From Dentipellis sp. KUC8613 (lineage: Eukaryota > Basidiomycota > Agaricomycetes > Russulales > Hericiaceae): a DNA stretch of 64,000 nt. How positions within the stretch are numbered: position 1 is the stretch's first letter; each line of letters opens with the position of its first letter. Location of the stretch: positions 62,001 to 126,000 of the forward strand of contig NSJX01000035.1 in the NCBI GenBank assembly GCA_002286715.1, written 5' to 3'. Below are positions 34,762-46,398 of this stretch, in pieces. A program made the position numbers and the translations under genes. Below the pieces are notes generated by a model. The model saw nothing but the letters and a program-made list of their open reading frames with translations, had not been told where the DNA came from and did not search any database.

Positions 34762-37033
34762 TTCGGCGAGTGAACGCAGAAGCGACTGGACTGGATGAGC
34801 GGACTCGGATGAGGGCCGTTGACCGGTGCTGAATGTCGACGACGAGCCGTGGATTTTATACGTCGACGGGCGAGACCAGTGCTGCAATGTTATCCCTCTC
34901 GAAATGTAGGTGCATGAGGTAGTGCTCCATGCATCACGAGGTGCGATACCGCTGGTCTCAACTTCATTCAGTAGACATCCATCAGGCCTTCTTCGACGGC
35001 GTGCGATGCTTCTCTTCGTTCTCATGGTACATACCGTGACCCCGCATCGTAAAAGGCAATTTTGGCTAGAAGCCGCCGATTACTTTGCAAGCACGGCCAA
35101 GGCATATGGACCGTAGCGACACCTCTCCCGGGAGAGACCAGTCTACCACATGCTCGACCACATCTATTATGCACAGCTTCGATGCTTCGTCGACGTTGGA
35201 AATCCGGCATTATCTGGATGGCGCGGCGCAGCAGGGGGAGCGTGTGCGGTCAACCACGCGGTCAGGTTTATTGCAAAGCATAGTTTGGACGAGTGTCATA
35301 CCTCTGGCCCTTGTCTCGTATGATCAGTCAGAACAACACACTTTGGTCATAGGGAATGAGTAGAGTAGTGTGAGAGACATCACGGTCGCAGACGTACGAC
35401 TCATGCGAGAGTCGACTTGAACCACTGGTGTGGCTGTGCAAGTGAGCTGGTTACCGACCTTCCGTTAGTAAGCGCCGGTGCCAAATCTCCGTCTTACTCC
35501 TCGGTCATAGCTGGGATTCCTGCAGATCGCGTGCAACCAAGGCTCATCTCTATTTCTATTGAACCACGATGGTCTCCTGCAGGTCTTCGTTTGAAATTCT
35601 GGACACCACATGGTTCTGCGCGCTCGGGTCGGTCGGAGAAATTTGCTCCAGAAAGCAGTGGTAAGAGGAGTTCATGTACTCCGCACGGGACTGGGACTGC
35701 TGTGAGAACGCCAAAAGCATTTTTGAAGGAAGGTAGTAAGGTATTCTGGCACGGTCCCATCGAAGATGAGGCGCCAGTGATCGGTAATGAGGCTGTTGGT
35801 TTAGTTTCAATATTTCAGGATGCGGCAGCTGAAGCCTTTTTGCAGGTGACGAACTGGGACCAAAGCCAGCGGTGTTACCGCGCGCGCCTTTTCTTGCATA
35901 CTGTATTATCACTCACGCAGATAGGCGCAGCGCACATTCTTCAAACGATATGCTGCATCTGCCGTGCCGTCAGAACGCAGTTGCCAGATGACCCCTACCC
36001 ACCCATGCAGGCACGTCAGATAAGCGCACGTACAATCGCATTCTTTCGCGGGGCGGATAGACCACAAACCGCCAGCAGCAACATAATTTCCAGACTGGTA
36101 TGGAACGACCCGGATTCTATCTCCTCTCCCAACTGCGTTGACCTTTGAATGAACGCACGAGAGATTTCATTGATTGCGCCCTGTACGTTGACAATCACTT
36201 CAACCTCTCATGTGTATCTTCATCAGGGAGAAGCCATGTGACCATCGTGCAACACGTTGGTCAGCGTTTCTAAGCCCGATGATGCCCTTGTCTTGCCGGA
36301 CGCCTTTGGCCATCTCCTACCTCTGACTGCGGTTTCTCGATACCCGCCTCCCAAGACGCCCCCAGCTCCCCTCTGTCTCCCTGAACCACCCTCCGCACTC
36401 ATCTTCAACGTCTTTACCTCTCTCTATGGTCGCCGTTGAATTATGAGGGCACTTCCCGAGGTATACCTATGCTCATCATAATTGATGCCATCGTCGCAGC
36501 GAACATCCAGCGGGCGTTCTTTTCAACGTCCGCGCACACGCCAAGGGAGCGAAGGCACCAAGGGTACGTTGTATCTCTTCGTCGGTAACAGAGGATGTGC
36601 TCATATTTCCACTTTTCTCGCCCTCGGTGCCTTGGCGTCATAAATCTCCATGCTTCCATTCGCCGTGATTTGTCGGGATTAAGGGAACGACGCGACGTTG
36701 TACTTGGTTGGATCTCGCAATTGCGTGCGGGGGCATGGCGATGCTGTCAGCAGTCGCTGGTGAGTCCTGCGGTAGTGACAGAATGGAATACGTGCAATGT
36801 TGACATCGCCAATGCAAGGTTTGAAGATTGAATCGAATGTCTAGACCATCCGGAGAAGGAGGATGTACAACACATCAGTTTTCAGGTGGGTGTCTCTCTA
36901 CATGTTTCTGGTCATCCCAAGTGTAAACAATCATAAACTCATTATCCGAATACCATTCGTTCGCTAGGTATTCACTTACCAAACGCACGCATATCCACGC
37001 ATCAGCATCAGCGCCGGTTCCATATCATCGAAG
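34762..37033. other. 2.3 kb region without a supported gene
   Basis: It holds the protease promoter, then mixed sequence. The longest open frame (plus, 35417-36148, 243 codons from a TTG) has no recognisable domain and its antisense is equally open in parts, so it is not called. No repeat or element ends were seen. Confidence 0.4.
34854..34860 (-). promoter_or_regulatory. TATA box of the aspartic protease gene
   Basis: TATAAAA on the minus strand about 93 bases upstream of the ATG. Confidence 0.55.
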
Positions 37034-37435
37034 CTAGGTAGCAAGTACGCACTGGTTGAAAGCTTTCGCGGCGCAGTACCCCGATGCGAAGATGTCAAAA
37101 CCATTCTGCTCGATACTCATGGCCTGTTCGAAGGGGCTCTGCGCTTTGAAGTCGGCGGGTTTGAGAAAATTGCCCTGGGCGACCCACTTGCGCGAGATAT
37201 AGTCGTGCGCCACTCGAAGAGCTCGAAGCCCTCGTCGTCCTGCGGGCGCGTTCACGATGAGTGGTCCATCTAGGAAAGGGATCATGGCATGGTGGGCGAG
37301 GTGCACGATGCAGGACGCCAGGCCGAAGAGCTACTTCGCGAGGCATGCCGCGCCCTTGTGCTCGTATTTGGGAGGCTCGACGATGACGAACTCGTACGGG
37401 ACGTTCTTCTCCTCCGCGACGTGGCATGACAAGGT
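37034..37435 (-). pseudogene. Glutathione S-transferase pseudogene (longer copy)
   Basis: Matches the intact GST at 45494-46398 on the same strand: EEKNVPYEFV, EHKGAA-LAK, then an intron-like gap and DDEGFELFE-like sequence, KWVAQGNFLKPADFKAQSPF and SIEQNGFDIFASGYCA. The Gln codon after LAK (CAG in the intact gene) is TAG here, and the start region is missing. The gene is dead. Confidence 0.85.
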
Positions 37436-37642
37436 GACCAGACGGCCATCAGTGAAAACTAATAGAATTGCAAAGATCAGTCATCGGCACACTGGTAAGA
37501 TGTAGTCGTCGATAGCAACGGACAAGGCATTCGGCTCTTTCTCGATGCAGACATTTCACCACCATCGATTATGGACAATGGGAGAAATGTTGGATTGTGG
37601 ACGCGGCCGCGTCTCGGCGTGTGTTGCTGATGCAAGGAAGTT

Positions 37643-37677
37643 AGACAAAGGCACGTCCACAGGCCACAATGACGAAT
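37643..37677 (+). promoter_or_regulatory. Conserved FunK1 upstream element
   Basis: Same 35-base block as at 18692-18726, here about 140 bases before the ATG of FunK1 copy 2, followed by TATATAA near 37691. Confidence 0.5.
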
Positions 37678-37706
37678 TTCAATTTACCATTTATATAAGC
37701 CCGAAT

Positions 37707-37747
37707 CTCGTCGCTTCTTCGCTTCTTCGCTTCTTCGCTTCTTCGCT
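37707..37747 (+). repeat. Short tandem repeat CGCTTCTT(x5) in the 5' leader
   Basis: Four to five near-perfect copies of a 9-base unit (TCGCTTCTT) lie between the TATA-like element and the ATG of FunK1 copy 2. The other copies have only one or two degenerate units here. Confidence 0.8.
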
Positions 37748-37815
37748 CCCTCACTCTACTCCTCTGTCCTTCAACTTCATCCCCACTGCTCACAACGCAA
37801 GCCAGAATACAAACA

Positions 37816-40577
37816 ATGGCCCCGAAACCGCGCGAGGGCTCGTCGCGTGCATCCGTCGACCGCCGCCCAAAAATTCCACATTCAGACGAACTTTTTATCG
37901 ACCCCATTCCTCGCAGGAACGATAGGTCTGCCCGCGTAGGAGACGACGAGGTCGGCGGCAGCCTGAGCGGCTCAGCTTCACCAAGCACGAGTCAGCCGGC
38001 GCCTAGTACCTCCGAAACGTCGGCAGTATCCGAGGATTCAATCTCAGCGGCACAGACAGAAGATGCCCTCCCGCGCGACAGTGCACAAACACGCTCACAC
38101 TTGAACGCCATGGTGTCTGACGAGCTGAACGCTACCGATGGAGGATATTCTTCCGAACCAATGCCACTAGACTCTGTGAAGGCGAAGATTTGCGGGCAGG
38201 CGTGTGGCGCGTTTGTTGGTCCAATGAAGCCTAGTGAGTTTCTCGAGGCTTTCGTGCCTCCTCCGCTGGCGCTGGAAGACGGACGGCAGAGGACAATTCC
38301 TAGTATTTCGTTCGAGAAGATTTCCAAAGCGACCAATGAATTCGAAATGTGTTCAGAATATGTGAGTATCTTCTGATTTTCTTTTCACTCTTTACTAATG
38401 AATGTGGAATTCCAGATCAAAGTCTGCGAGCAACTTGACGAAGATCATATCATGAGATACTACAATACCCATGCTACACCCGATCCACGCGCTGACCCTA
38501 TGGAAGCTCCTTTGAGGGAGGATACAAGTCCAGGCGTCATGACATTCCACAAGGGTAGCCTTTCAAGAGCCATTTGTACCACAAATTCCTTCTCCATTGC
38601 CGAGAGGGCAGACGAGCTCAGATTTAAGACCAAGGCGGACCCTTTCGACGACGAACCTAACGAAAGCAAATATCCGTTTGAGGCAAGCAGCATACCTGGG
38701 AAAAACACTCGAGCCCAAATCACCGCCTACGCCGCGACCATGCTCGGGCTCCAGTTCCGCACATTCGTGTTCTCAGTGCTCATTGTAGGGTGTCGCGCAC
38801 GTCTGATCCGCTGGGATCGGTCTGGAGCTATCGCTACGGAGGCATTCAACTATCAGAACAACCCGGAGCCGCTTGCGCGATTCCTCTGGCGGTACAACTT
38901 TCTCTCGCGCGCTCAGCGTGGTTTCGACGAATCGGTCAGGCTGATCGAAGCCACAGACGATACTCCCGACCTATCAGAGGCTCGGAAAGCGCTGAAGGAC
39001 TACATGCCCCCGAAATCGGATCTGTATCTGCTCAGGATGATACCCCTGGCCCTGTCCTCTTCGCCACCGAACCAGCCCGTGCCGCGTCCGGATCTCTCGA
39101 CGGCGCGGCCAGATGAGCCAACATCGCTTTCAGACGTACCCGATTTATCTGCGAAGTATTATCACGCGCAGGAATCGAATTCGAGCGACGGATGGGACTA
39201 CTATGTGACTGCACCGCACACGAGTGCCCGCGGTCCTTTCGGCAGGACGACTCGGTCGCTCTACGTCTACGATCGGCTTGCAAAACGGGTGCGCCATCTG
39301 AAGGACACGAATCGACTCGTCAGCGCTATGCATTCTGTGGAACATGAGGTCATCAACGAGCTGGGCGACAAGAAGGTCAGGCATATCAGCACGGTGCACG
39401 CCGCATGGGACGTTGCGCCTGAGGGCAGATGCTACGACACCGTCACCCCGATGTTCTGCGATGACGGGAGGATCGATTCTCGCTGTGCCCCACCCGAGGA
39501 AGGGTGGTGTCAAGCAGCGCGAGTCTATCGTCCCTATAGGCTCATTACGAATGAGCTAGGAACGCCGATATGGAAGTTTCAGAATTGGGAAGAAGTGATG
39601 CGGGTGATGATTGATATATTTGAAGGTGAGTCGGAACGTCCTTTATAACAGCGTCTGCAGAAACTGATTATATCAAAAATTTCGCAGCATTGGACGACGC
39701 TGAGAAGGCCGGATGGCGGCATCGTGATGTGAGCGCCGGGAACATCATGATCTGCAACGGTCACGGGCTGCTCATTGACTGGGACGCCAGTCAAAGGTCT
39801 AAGGACATGAACAAAATGAATCAGGAACGAGTCTCAGAGCTGACTGGGACCTGGCAATTCATGTCGCTACGCCGAGTTCGTGATATTGACGGACGCCATG
39901 ACGCCGTAGATGATCTCGAGTCGGTATTCTGGGTGCTCCTCTGGCTGGCCCTCAATTTCAGCGTCCACTCGCTCCATCCTGACGAAGTCGAAGATTTCCT
40001 ATATAGGATTTTCGACCAGCGCGAAGTCATCAAGGGACGCTCTCGCGGTGGGAATGGGAAGGATGCGCTCTTTGACAAGCGATACCTCAATCAATTCATC
40101 CTAGCCCCATTTTCGCCCCTTGGTCTACAGAGAGCCCTGGAGTACTTGCATCGGACCTTTCGGGTCCGGCCGCCACCGCCTCTCCAAGTCGATGGGTTGG
40201 AAGAGGAAGATGTGGAGATGGAAATGAGCGAGTACCAGACGTCTCTCGCGAGGTACAATCGTGAAAAAGAAAGGCTTAAGGACTCCACGCATCTTCGCAA
40301 GCTGCTGCAGAAGGCTCTTGACAACTATGATTGGCCACCGCATGGTCCTGTTGAGCACATAATCCCCGTCGACCACGACGGATCACAAACGAAGGACGAC
40401 TCACAGAAGGCGGCGCAGCATTCAATGTCCTTCGCGAACGAGCCTGCTTCGAGTTGTAGGGCAGGCAGGGCGAAGATGATGCGGACTGGGGACTCAGGAG
40501 ACCCGAGAAAGGTGACACGCTATGCTACTTTGGACGAGAGGGACGAGGAAAGGAGAAAGACAGGAAAGGGTGCATGA
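37816..40577 (+). CDS. FunK1-type protein kinase, copy 2
   Basis: Exons 37816-38361, 38416-39625 and 39688-40577 give 881 residues with the same three-exon layout and phases as copy 1. Catalytic loop HRDVSAGNI and LIDWDAS are intact, as are LIRWDRSGAIATEAF and GTWQFMSLRRVR. Exon 2 is almost identical to copy 3, while the N-terminal half of exon 1 and the end of exon 3 are much more different (here EYQTSLARYNREKERLKD). This mosaic argues for gene conversion between the arms. Basic tail as in copy 1. Substrate unknown. Confidence 0.92.
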
Positions 40578-41489
40578 GCCCCTTGCGCGGCGTGCGTTAC
40601 ATATTTATCATTCGTCTCAGACATGTGCGGACATTGTATGTGTGTTCGGATGCAGCAGCTCTGTTCACTCCACCTTCGTCATCCATTCCAATCTTATATT
40701 TTGATAATGTCGGAGATACCTGTTGAGCAGCAGGTACCTGTATACCACGTATAGACCCATTCTGTAACATTTACCGAATCGGGACCCGCGAAGTTGCCAC
40801 TGGCAGCAGCTGCAGAATGCATCTTCGAGCTTCTGCAGTTGCGTGCACTGCGGGCTGCTCTTATTGTGACATTCCTCGTTTCAGTGCAGACTCCAACTTG
40901 AATACAGCGAGGACGCAAACCACATCGTACACTGCAAGTCTAAGTCAGTGGCGCCGTTGCACGCCTCAGCCCCCCCCAACTCCGTTCTCATTGCTCTGAT
41001 TTCCACTCACACTTCAGTGACGGTCACTGCGTGCCCCGTCCATTGGCCTCAGATACTGATATCCGCACGAGCAAAGAGGCCTTCTTCCCATTCGCGCGAT
41101 ATGACGGGCCCGGGCTCGCGTTATTGCTGCATCCGAGGCAATCCGTGGCAGCTCAGCAGTCGCAGGAAAAGTTATCTTGCTGCGTCGCTGACCAAAACTC
41201 ATCATCTTGTCGCCAGCATGATGCAGAGCCTGAGCGCAAATATCGAGCAAACCCCAGTATCTCTCAGGCAATCGGCGCCCGTACTTCCCATGGTGTAAAT
41301 GTTACAGGATTAATATACTTAGTCTACAGATATCTTCTGCACAGCGGGTATCGTCTACAGAAACAAAACAAGACTAGAAGGAAGGCGACAGACCAATCAT
41401 GATGCCCATGAACGAAGAGGAGAATAAGTGTCAACAAGTATGAGATAGACGATAGATCACGTGCAGGCTACGTCCCACACGCAAGAGGC
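40578..41489. other. Spacer at the centre of the FunK1 inverted repeat
   Basis: No gene. The right part (about 41290-41400) resembles, inverted, the 3' flank of FunK1 copy 1 (about 21720-21840) with its AACAAAAC/TTTTG run, so copy 3 shares its 3' flank with copy 1 rather than with copy 2. Confidence 0.6.
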
Positions 41490-44302
41490 TCATATGCTTT
41501 CTCCTTTCTTTCTCCTCGCCTCGTCCCTCTCCTCCAAAGTAGCGTAGCGTGTCACTTTTCTCGAGTCTCCCGCGTCCCCAGTCCGCATCATCTTCATCCT
41601 GCCTGCGCGACGACTCGGAGAAGTAGGCTCGTTCGAAAAGGACATCGAATGCTGCGCAGTGCCAATCCTCTGTTGCTGAGCTCCAGAGAACACGGTCTGC
41701 TCAGGCTGCACGTCGGCCGTCATTTGTGCTCCGTCGTGGTCGGCGGGGATACCGTGCTCGACAGGACCGTGCGTTGGCCAAGTATAGTTGTCGAGAATAT
41801 CCTGCAACAGCTTGCGAAGATAATCGGAGTCCTTGAGGTTTTCTTTTTCGTATTCGCAGATCATAAGAGCAATCTGGTACCTCTCCATCTCCATCAGTGC
41901 CCTTTCCTTGCTCATGCATGCAGTTTGAGGATCTGGTGGAGGCTGGGCCCGAAAAGTACCATGCAACCTTTCCAGGACTCTCTGTAGACCGTCCGGTGAA
42001 AAGGGTGTTGGGATGTATCCATTGAGGTACCGCGCGTCGAAGAGCGCATCCTTCCCATTCCCACCGCGAGAGCGTCCCCTGATGACTGTGCGCTGGTCGA
42101 AAATCCTATACAGGAAATCTTCGACTTCGTCAGAATGGAGCGAGTGGACGCTGAAATTGAGGGCCAGCCAGAGGAGCACCCAGAATACCGACTCGAGATC
42201 ATCTATGGCGTCATGGCGTCCGTCAATATCACGAACTCGGCGTAGCGACATGAATTGCCAGGTCCCAGTCAGCTCTGAGACTCGTTCCTGATTCATTTTG
42301 TTCATGTCCTTAGACCTTTGACTGGCGTCCCAGTCAATGAGCAGCCCGTGACCGTTGCAGATCATGATGTTCCCGGCGCTCACATCACGATGCCGCCATC
42401 CAGCCTTCTCAGCGTCATCCAATGCTGCGAAATTTTTGATATAATCAGTTTCTGCAGACGCTGTTATAAAGGACGTTCCGACTCACCTTCAAATATATCA
42501 ATCATCACCCGCATCACTTCTTCCCAATTCTGAAACTTCCATATCGGCGTTCCTAGCTCATTCGTAATGAGCCTATAGGGACGATAGACTCGCGCGGCTT
42601 GACACCACCCTTCCTCGGGTGGGGCACAGCGAGAATCAATCCTCCCGTCATCGCAGAACATCGGCGTGACGGTGTCGTAGCACCTGCCCTCAGGCGCAAC
42701 GTCCCATGCCGCGTGCACCGTGCTGACATGCCTGACCTTCTTCTCGCCCAACTCGTTGATGACCTCATGTTCCACAGAATGCATAGCGCTGACGAGTCGA
42801 CTCGTGTCCTTCAGATGGCGCACCCGTTTTGCAAGCCGATCGTAGACGTAGAGCGACCGAGTCGTCCTGCCGAAAGGACCACGGGCACTCGTGTGCGGTG
42901 CAGTCACATAGTAATCCCATCCGTCGCTCGAATTCGATTCCTGCGCGTGATAGTACTTCGCAGATAAATCGGGTACGTCTGAAAGCGACGTTGGCTCATC
43001 TGGCCGCGCCGTCGAGAGATCCGGACGCGGCACGGGCTGGTTCGGTGGCGAAGAGGACAGGCCCAGAGGTATCATCCTGAGCAGATACAGATCCGATTTC
43101 GGGGGCATGTAGTCCTTCAGCGCTTTCCGAGCCTCTGATAGGTCGGGAGTATCGTCTGTGGCTTCGATCACCCTGACAGATTCGTCGAAACCACGCTGAG
43201 CGCGCGAGAGAAAGTTGTACCGCCAGAGGAATCGCGCAAGCGGCTCCGGGTTGTTCTGATAGTTGAATGCCTCCGTAGCGATAGCTCCAGACCGATCCCA
43301 GCGGATCAGACGTGCGCGACACCCTACAATGAGCACTGAGAACACGAATGTGCGGAACTGGAGCCCGAGCATGGTCGCGGCGTAGGCGGTGATTTGGGCC
43401 CGAGTGTTCTTCCCAGGTATGCTACTTGCCTCAAACGGATATTTGCTTTCGTTAGGTTCGTCGTCGAAAGGGTCCGCCTTGGTCTTAAATCTGAGCTCGT
43501 CTGCCCTCTCGGCAATAGAGAAGGAATTTGTGGTACAAATGGCTCTTGAAAGGCTACCCTTGTGGAATGTCATGACGCCTGGACTTGTATCCTCCCTCAA
43601 AGGAGCTTCCATAGGGTCAGCGCGTGGATCGGGTGTAGCATGGGTATTGTAGTATCTCATGATATGATCTTCGTCAAGTTGCTCGCAGACTTTGATCTGG
43701 AATTCCACATTCATTAGTAAAGAGTGAAAAGAAAATCAGAAGATACTCACATATTCTGAACACATTTCGAATTCATTGGTAGCTTCGGACATCGTCTCGA
43801 GCGAAACACTGGGCATTGTCTTCTGTCGCCCGTCCTCCAGCGCCAGCGGAGGAGGCACGAAAGCCTCGAGAAACTCACTAGGCTTCATTGGACCAACAAA
43901 CGCGCCACGCGCCTGCCCGCAAATCTTCGCCTTCACAGAGTCGAGTGGCATTGGTTCGGAAGAATATCCTCCATCGGTGGCGTTCAGCTCGTCAGACACC
44001 ATGGTGTTCAAGTGTGAGCGTGTTTGTGCTACATTGTCGCGCGGCAGCGCGTCCGAGTCCGCTTCCCCCGTCGCTGGGATTGAGCTGTCGGAAACTGCCG
44101 ACACCTGGCAGGTCCTAGGCGCCAGCAGACTTCCGCTTGGTGAAGCTGAGCAGCTCAGGCTGCCGACCTCGTCATCCCCTACGCGCACAGTGCTATCCCT
44201 CCTGCGAGGAATGGGCTCGATAAAAAGTTCGCTTGAAGGTGGAATTTCTGGGCCGCGGTCGGCAGATGCACGCGACGAGCCCTTGCGCGGTTTCGGGGTC
44301 AT
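41490..44302 (-). CDS. FunK1-type protein kinase, copy 3
   Basis: Exons 44302-43751, 43696-42487 and 42424-41490 give 898 residues. Same layout as the other two copies; HRDVSAGNI and LIDWDAS are intact. It is nearly identical to copy 2 through exon 2 and the first part of exon 3, then switches to a C-terminal sequence (MEMERYQIALMICEYEKENL) and 3' flank closer to copy 1. It lies opposite to copy 2, 3' ends facing each other. Confidence 0.92.
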
Positions 44303-44420
44303 TGTTTGTGTTCTGGCTTGCGCTGTGAGCAGTGGGGATGAAGTTGAAGGATAGACGAGTGGAGTGAGGGAGCGAAGGAGAGAAGGAGCGACGAAATTCG
44401 GGGTTATCCATATAGTAAAT

Positions 44421-44455
44421 ATTCGTCATTGTGGCCTGTGGACATACCTTTGTCT
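44421..44455 (-). promoter_or_regulatory. Conserved FunK1 upstream element
   Basis: Inverted copy of the 35-base block, about 120 bases upstream of the FunK1 copy 3 ATG. Confidence 0.5.
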
Positions 44456-44616
44456 AGCAACCTATGCCGAAATGCAACCGCATCCACATCACGACGCTTC
44501 GAAGCCTCACATTTTCCGCAATCGATGGTGGTAAACCCTCCTGCATCGAGAAGGAGTTGAATCCTCTGTTTGTCGCCATGCTGATAAGTAATCTTGGTCT
44601 TTCGAATAGTCATCCC

Positions 44617-44800
44617 TGGCGGTCATCCGGCCACCTTGTCATGTTGCGTCGTCTTTGAGCCTCCCAAAGGCGAGCACAAGCACGTCGCATGCCTCGCGAA
44701 GTAGCCTTTCAGCCTGGTGTCCTACATCATGCACCTCGCCCCCCATGCCATGATCCCTTTCCTAGATCGACCACTCATCTCGAATGCGCCTGCCATCATG
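44617..44800 (+). pseudogene. Glutathione S-transferase pseudogene fragment (shorter copy)
   Basis: Carries the same region as the pseudogene at 37034-37435, in reverse orientation, with the same TAG after the LAK codons (GCGAAGTAG). The stop was therefore present before the arms duplicated. It has an additional deletion near its start and ends soon after the intron-like gap. Confidence 0.8.
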
Positions 44801-45493
44801 ATGTGAACTACTTACGAGCTGTGGCTATAACGACTGTGCGACATTGGTAGAGTTATCCACGTGACATCTGCGCTTGGACTCCACATGCTGGCAGTATTTC
44901 AATTGGCATCCACGCTGCTACTTGACTCCTAATACATGGATATTTGGAGTCGGAGCCGCCGTGGGGAAATGGGATTGGAGGAAGAGAGAAGAGACGGGGC
45001 CTGCAGCTGGGCATTCTACAGTCCAGGGTACATTTGTACTAGGCGCAGATCTAGAACGACGCACGGCGCACGAAAGGAGGAAGCGGCTTCGATGCCACGT
45101 CAGACGAACGCGTTGGGTTTGTACAGGTTCTAGATCTGTCAGCAGAAGATGCACATACAGTATATAGCACATCCAGATCGGGGTGTACATGTGCGGGTAC
45201 GTTGCGCGCTGCGGAAGGCGGCGGGCGGCAGACGGCAGGCGGGGCGAGGTGAGGAAGATCCAGCTGTGTCTGCTCGCGATGTTTTTTGACACCTCGACAC
45301 ATCGCAGAACGTAAATCCACACTGCACAGGGATAGGCCACGGAGCGCGGCGTCGCTGTTGTAGACCATGCGAAAAACTACACGACTGTCAAGGCTCCAAA
45401 TTGTCAATTTCGATTCGACATTTGCCGTCGTAGACAAGATACAGGATAGGAGATACAGGATACATTTCTGCTTTAGAATTTGTGTCGCTTTCT

Positions 45494-46398
45494 TCACGCG
45501 CTGTCCTTGACCGCCTGCCAGGACGGGCGCGACGAGATCTCGTTCCACCACCTGCAAATCCGGTAAGCTCGCAAATCGAGATGCAGTAACCGGATTAGGG
45601 CTCACCTCGAGACGTTCGGGCGCGGGCTGAACACATCCTGGCCGAGCTGGATGAGCATCGCGCCGTACGGGAGGTGGAACAGGTCCGCGAGGGTGATCTC
45701 CTGGAGAAGCCACAAGCACACGATCCGAGTCAGCACAGGGTAAGGGTAAGCGGAGGACGCGAGGGGGCGAACGCACGTCGCCGGCGAGGTACTTCTGCTT
45801 GCTGAGGATCTTGTCGTACGCGTCGAGCTTCGCCTCGAGCGTCGTGAGCAGCCATGCAGCGCGCTCCTCGTTCGTCGGGATGCCCTTCCGCCTGCACCAC
45901 ACATCACAATCAACATCAGCCTCGGCGAAGTCGGAGTAGGGGGACGCGGGACGTGGGACGTACGGGTTGAAGACCTTCTCGGCGCAGTAGCCCGACGCGA
46001 AGCTGTCAAAGTCGTTCTGCTCGATGCTCGCAGCCTGCTCGAACAGGCTCTGCGCCTTGAGGCCGGTGGGGATGAGCGGGGTGCCCTGCGCGGCCCACTT
46101 GGTCGCGATGTAGCGCGCGATCGCGCGCGACTCGAAGAGCTCGAAGCCCTCGTCGTCCTGGCATGAGAATGAGGGGCCAATCCACAACACAGAGGAGAGG
46201 GCGCAGAGGGTGAGGGGCGGGACGCACGATGTAGGGCACCTGGCCGAAGGGCTGCTTCGCGAGGTACGCGGCGCCCTTGTGCTCGCCGTTGAGCAGGTCG
46301 ACGGACACGAACTCGTACGGGACGTTCTTCTCCTTCGCGACGACCGCGACGCGGCGCGTGCAGGTGGAGATCGGGAAGCCGTGCAGCTTGAGGGTCAT
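45494..46398 (-). CDS. Glutathione S-transferase
   Basis: Exons 46398-46228, 46157-45964, 45891-45777, 45700-45606 and 45551-45494 give 210 residues with closed phases. The thioredoxin-like N-domain is clear: LHGFPISTCTRRVAVVAKEK, QPFGQVPYI with the cis-Pro, and FELFESRAIARYI (the Glu-Ser pair that binds the gamma-glutamyl group). The helical C-domain includes AASIEQNDFDSFASGYCAEK, a lid with KYLAGDEITLADLFHLPYG, and RPNVSRWWNEISSRPSWQAV. It resembles the fungal phi/theta-like class used in detoxification; the Ser/Thr/Cys in STCTRR is the likely catalytic position. Source of the two pseudogene pieces next door. A continuous 379-codon frame over this locus is only intron read-through. Confidence 0.93.

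Larger units (their letters stand above)
37250..40110 (+). repeat. Left arm of a large inverted repeat (GST pseudogene plus FunK1 copy 2)
   Basis: Pairs with 42020-44800 in opposite orientation. Coding exon 2 of the two kinases differs at only about five of 416 residues. The arm boundaries are approximate. The similarity fades inside exon 3, towards the centre of symmetry. Confidence 0.8.
42020..44800 (-). repeat. Right arm of the large inverted repeat (FunK1 copy 3 plus GST fragment)
   Basis: Partner of 37250-40110. The order is mirrored: kinase inside, GST pseudogene outside. Boundaries approximate. Confidence 0.8.

Noticed and set aside
35417..36148. 243-codon plus-strand frame
   Set aside because: No ATG at the start, no domain, no splice support and comparable open frames on the other strand.
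45051..46190. 379-codon minus-strand frame over the GST
   Set aside because: It runs through three GST introns; spliced exons give the recognised 210-residue protein.
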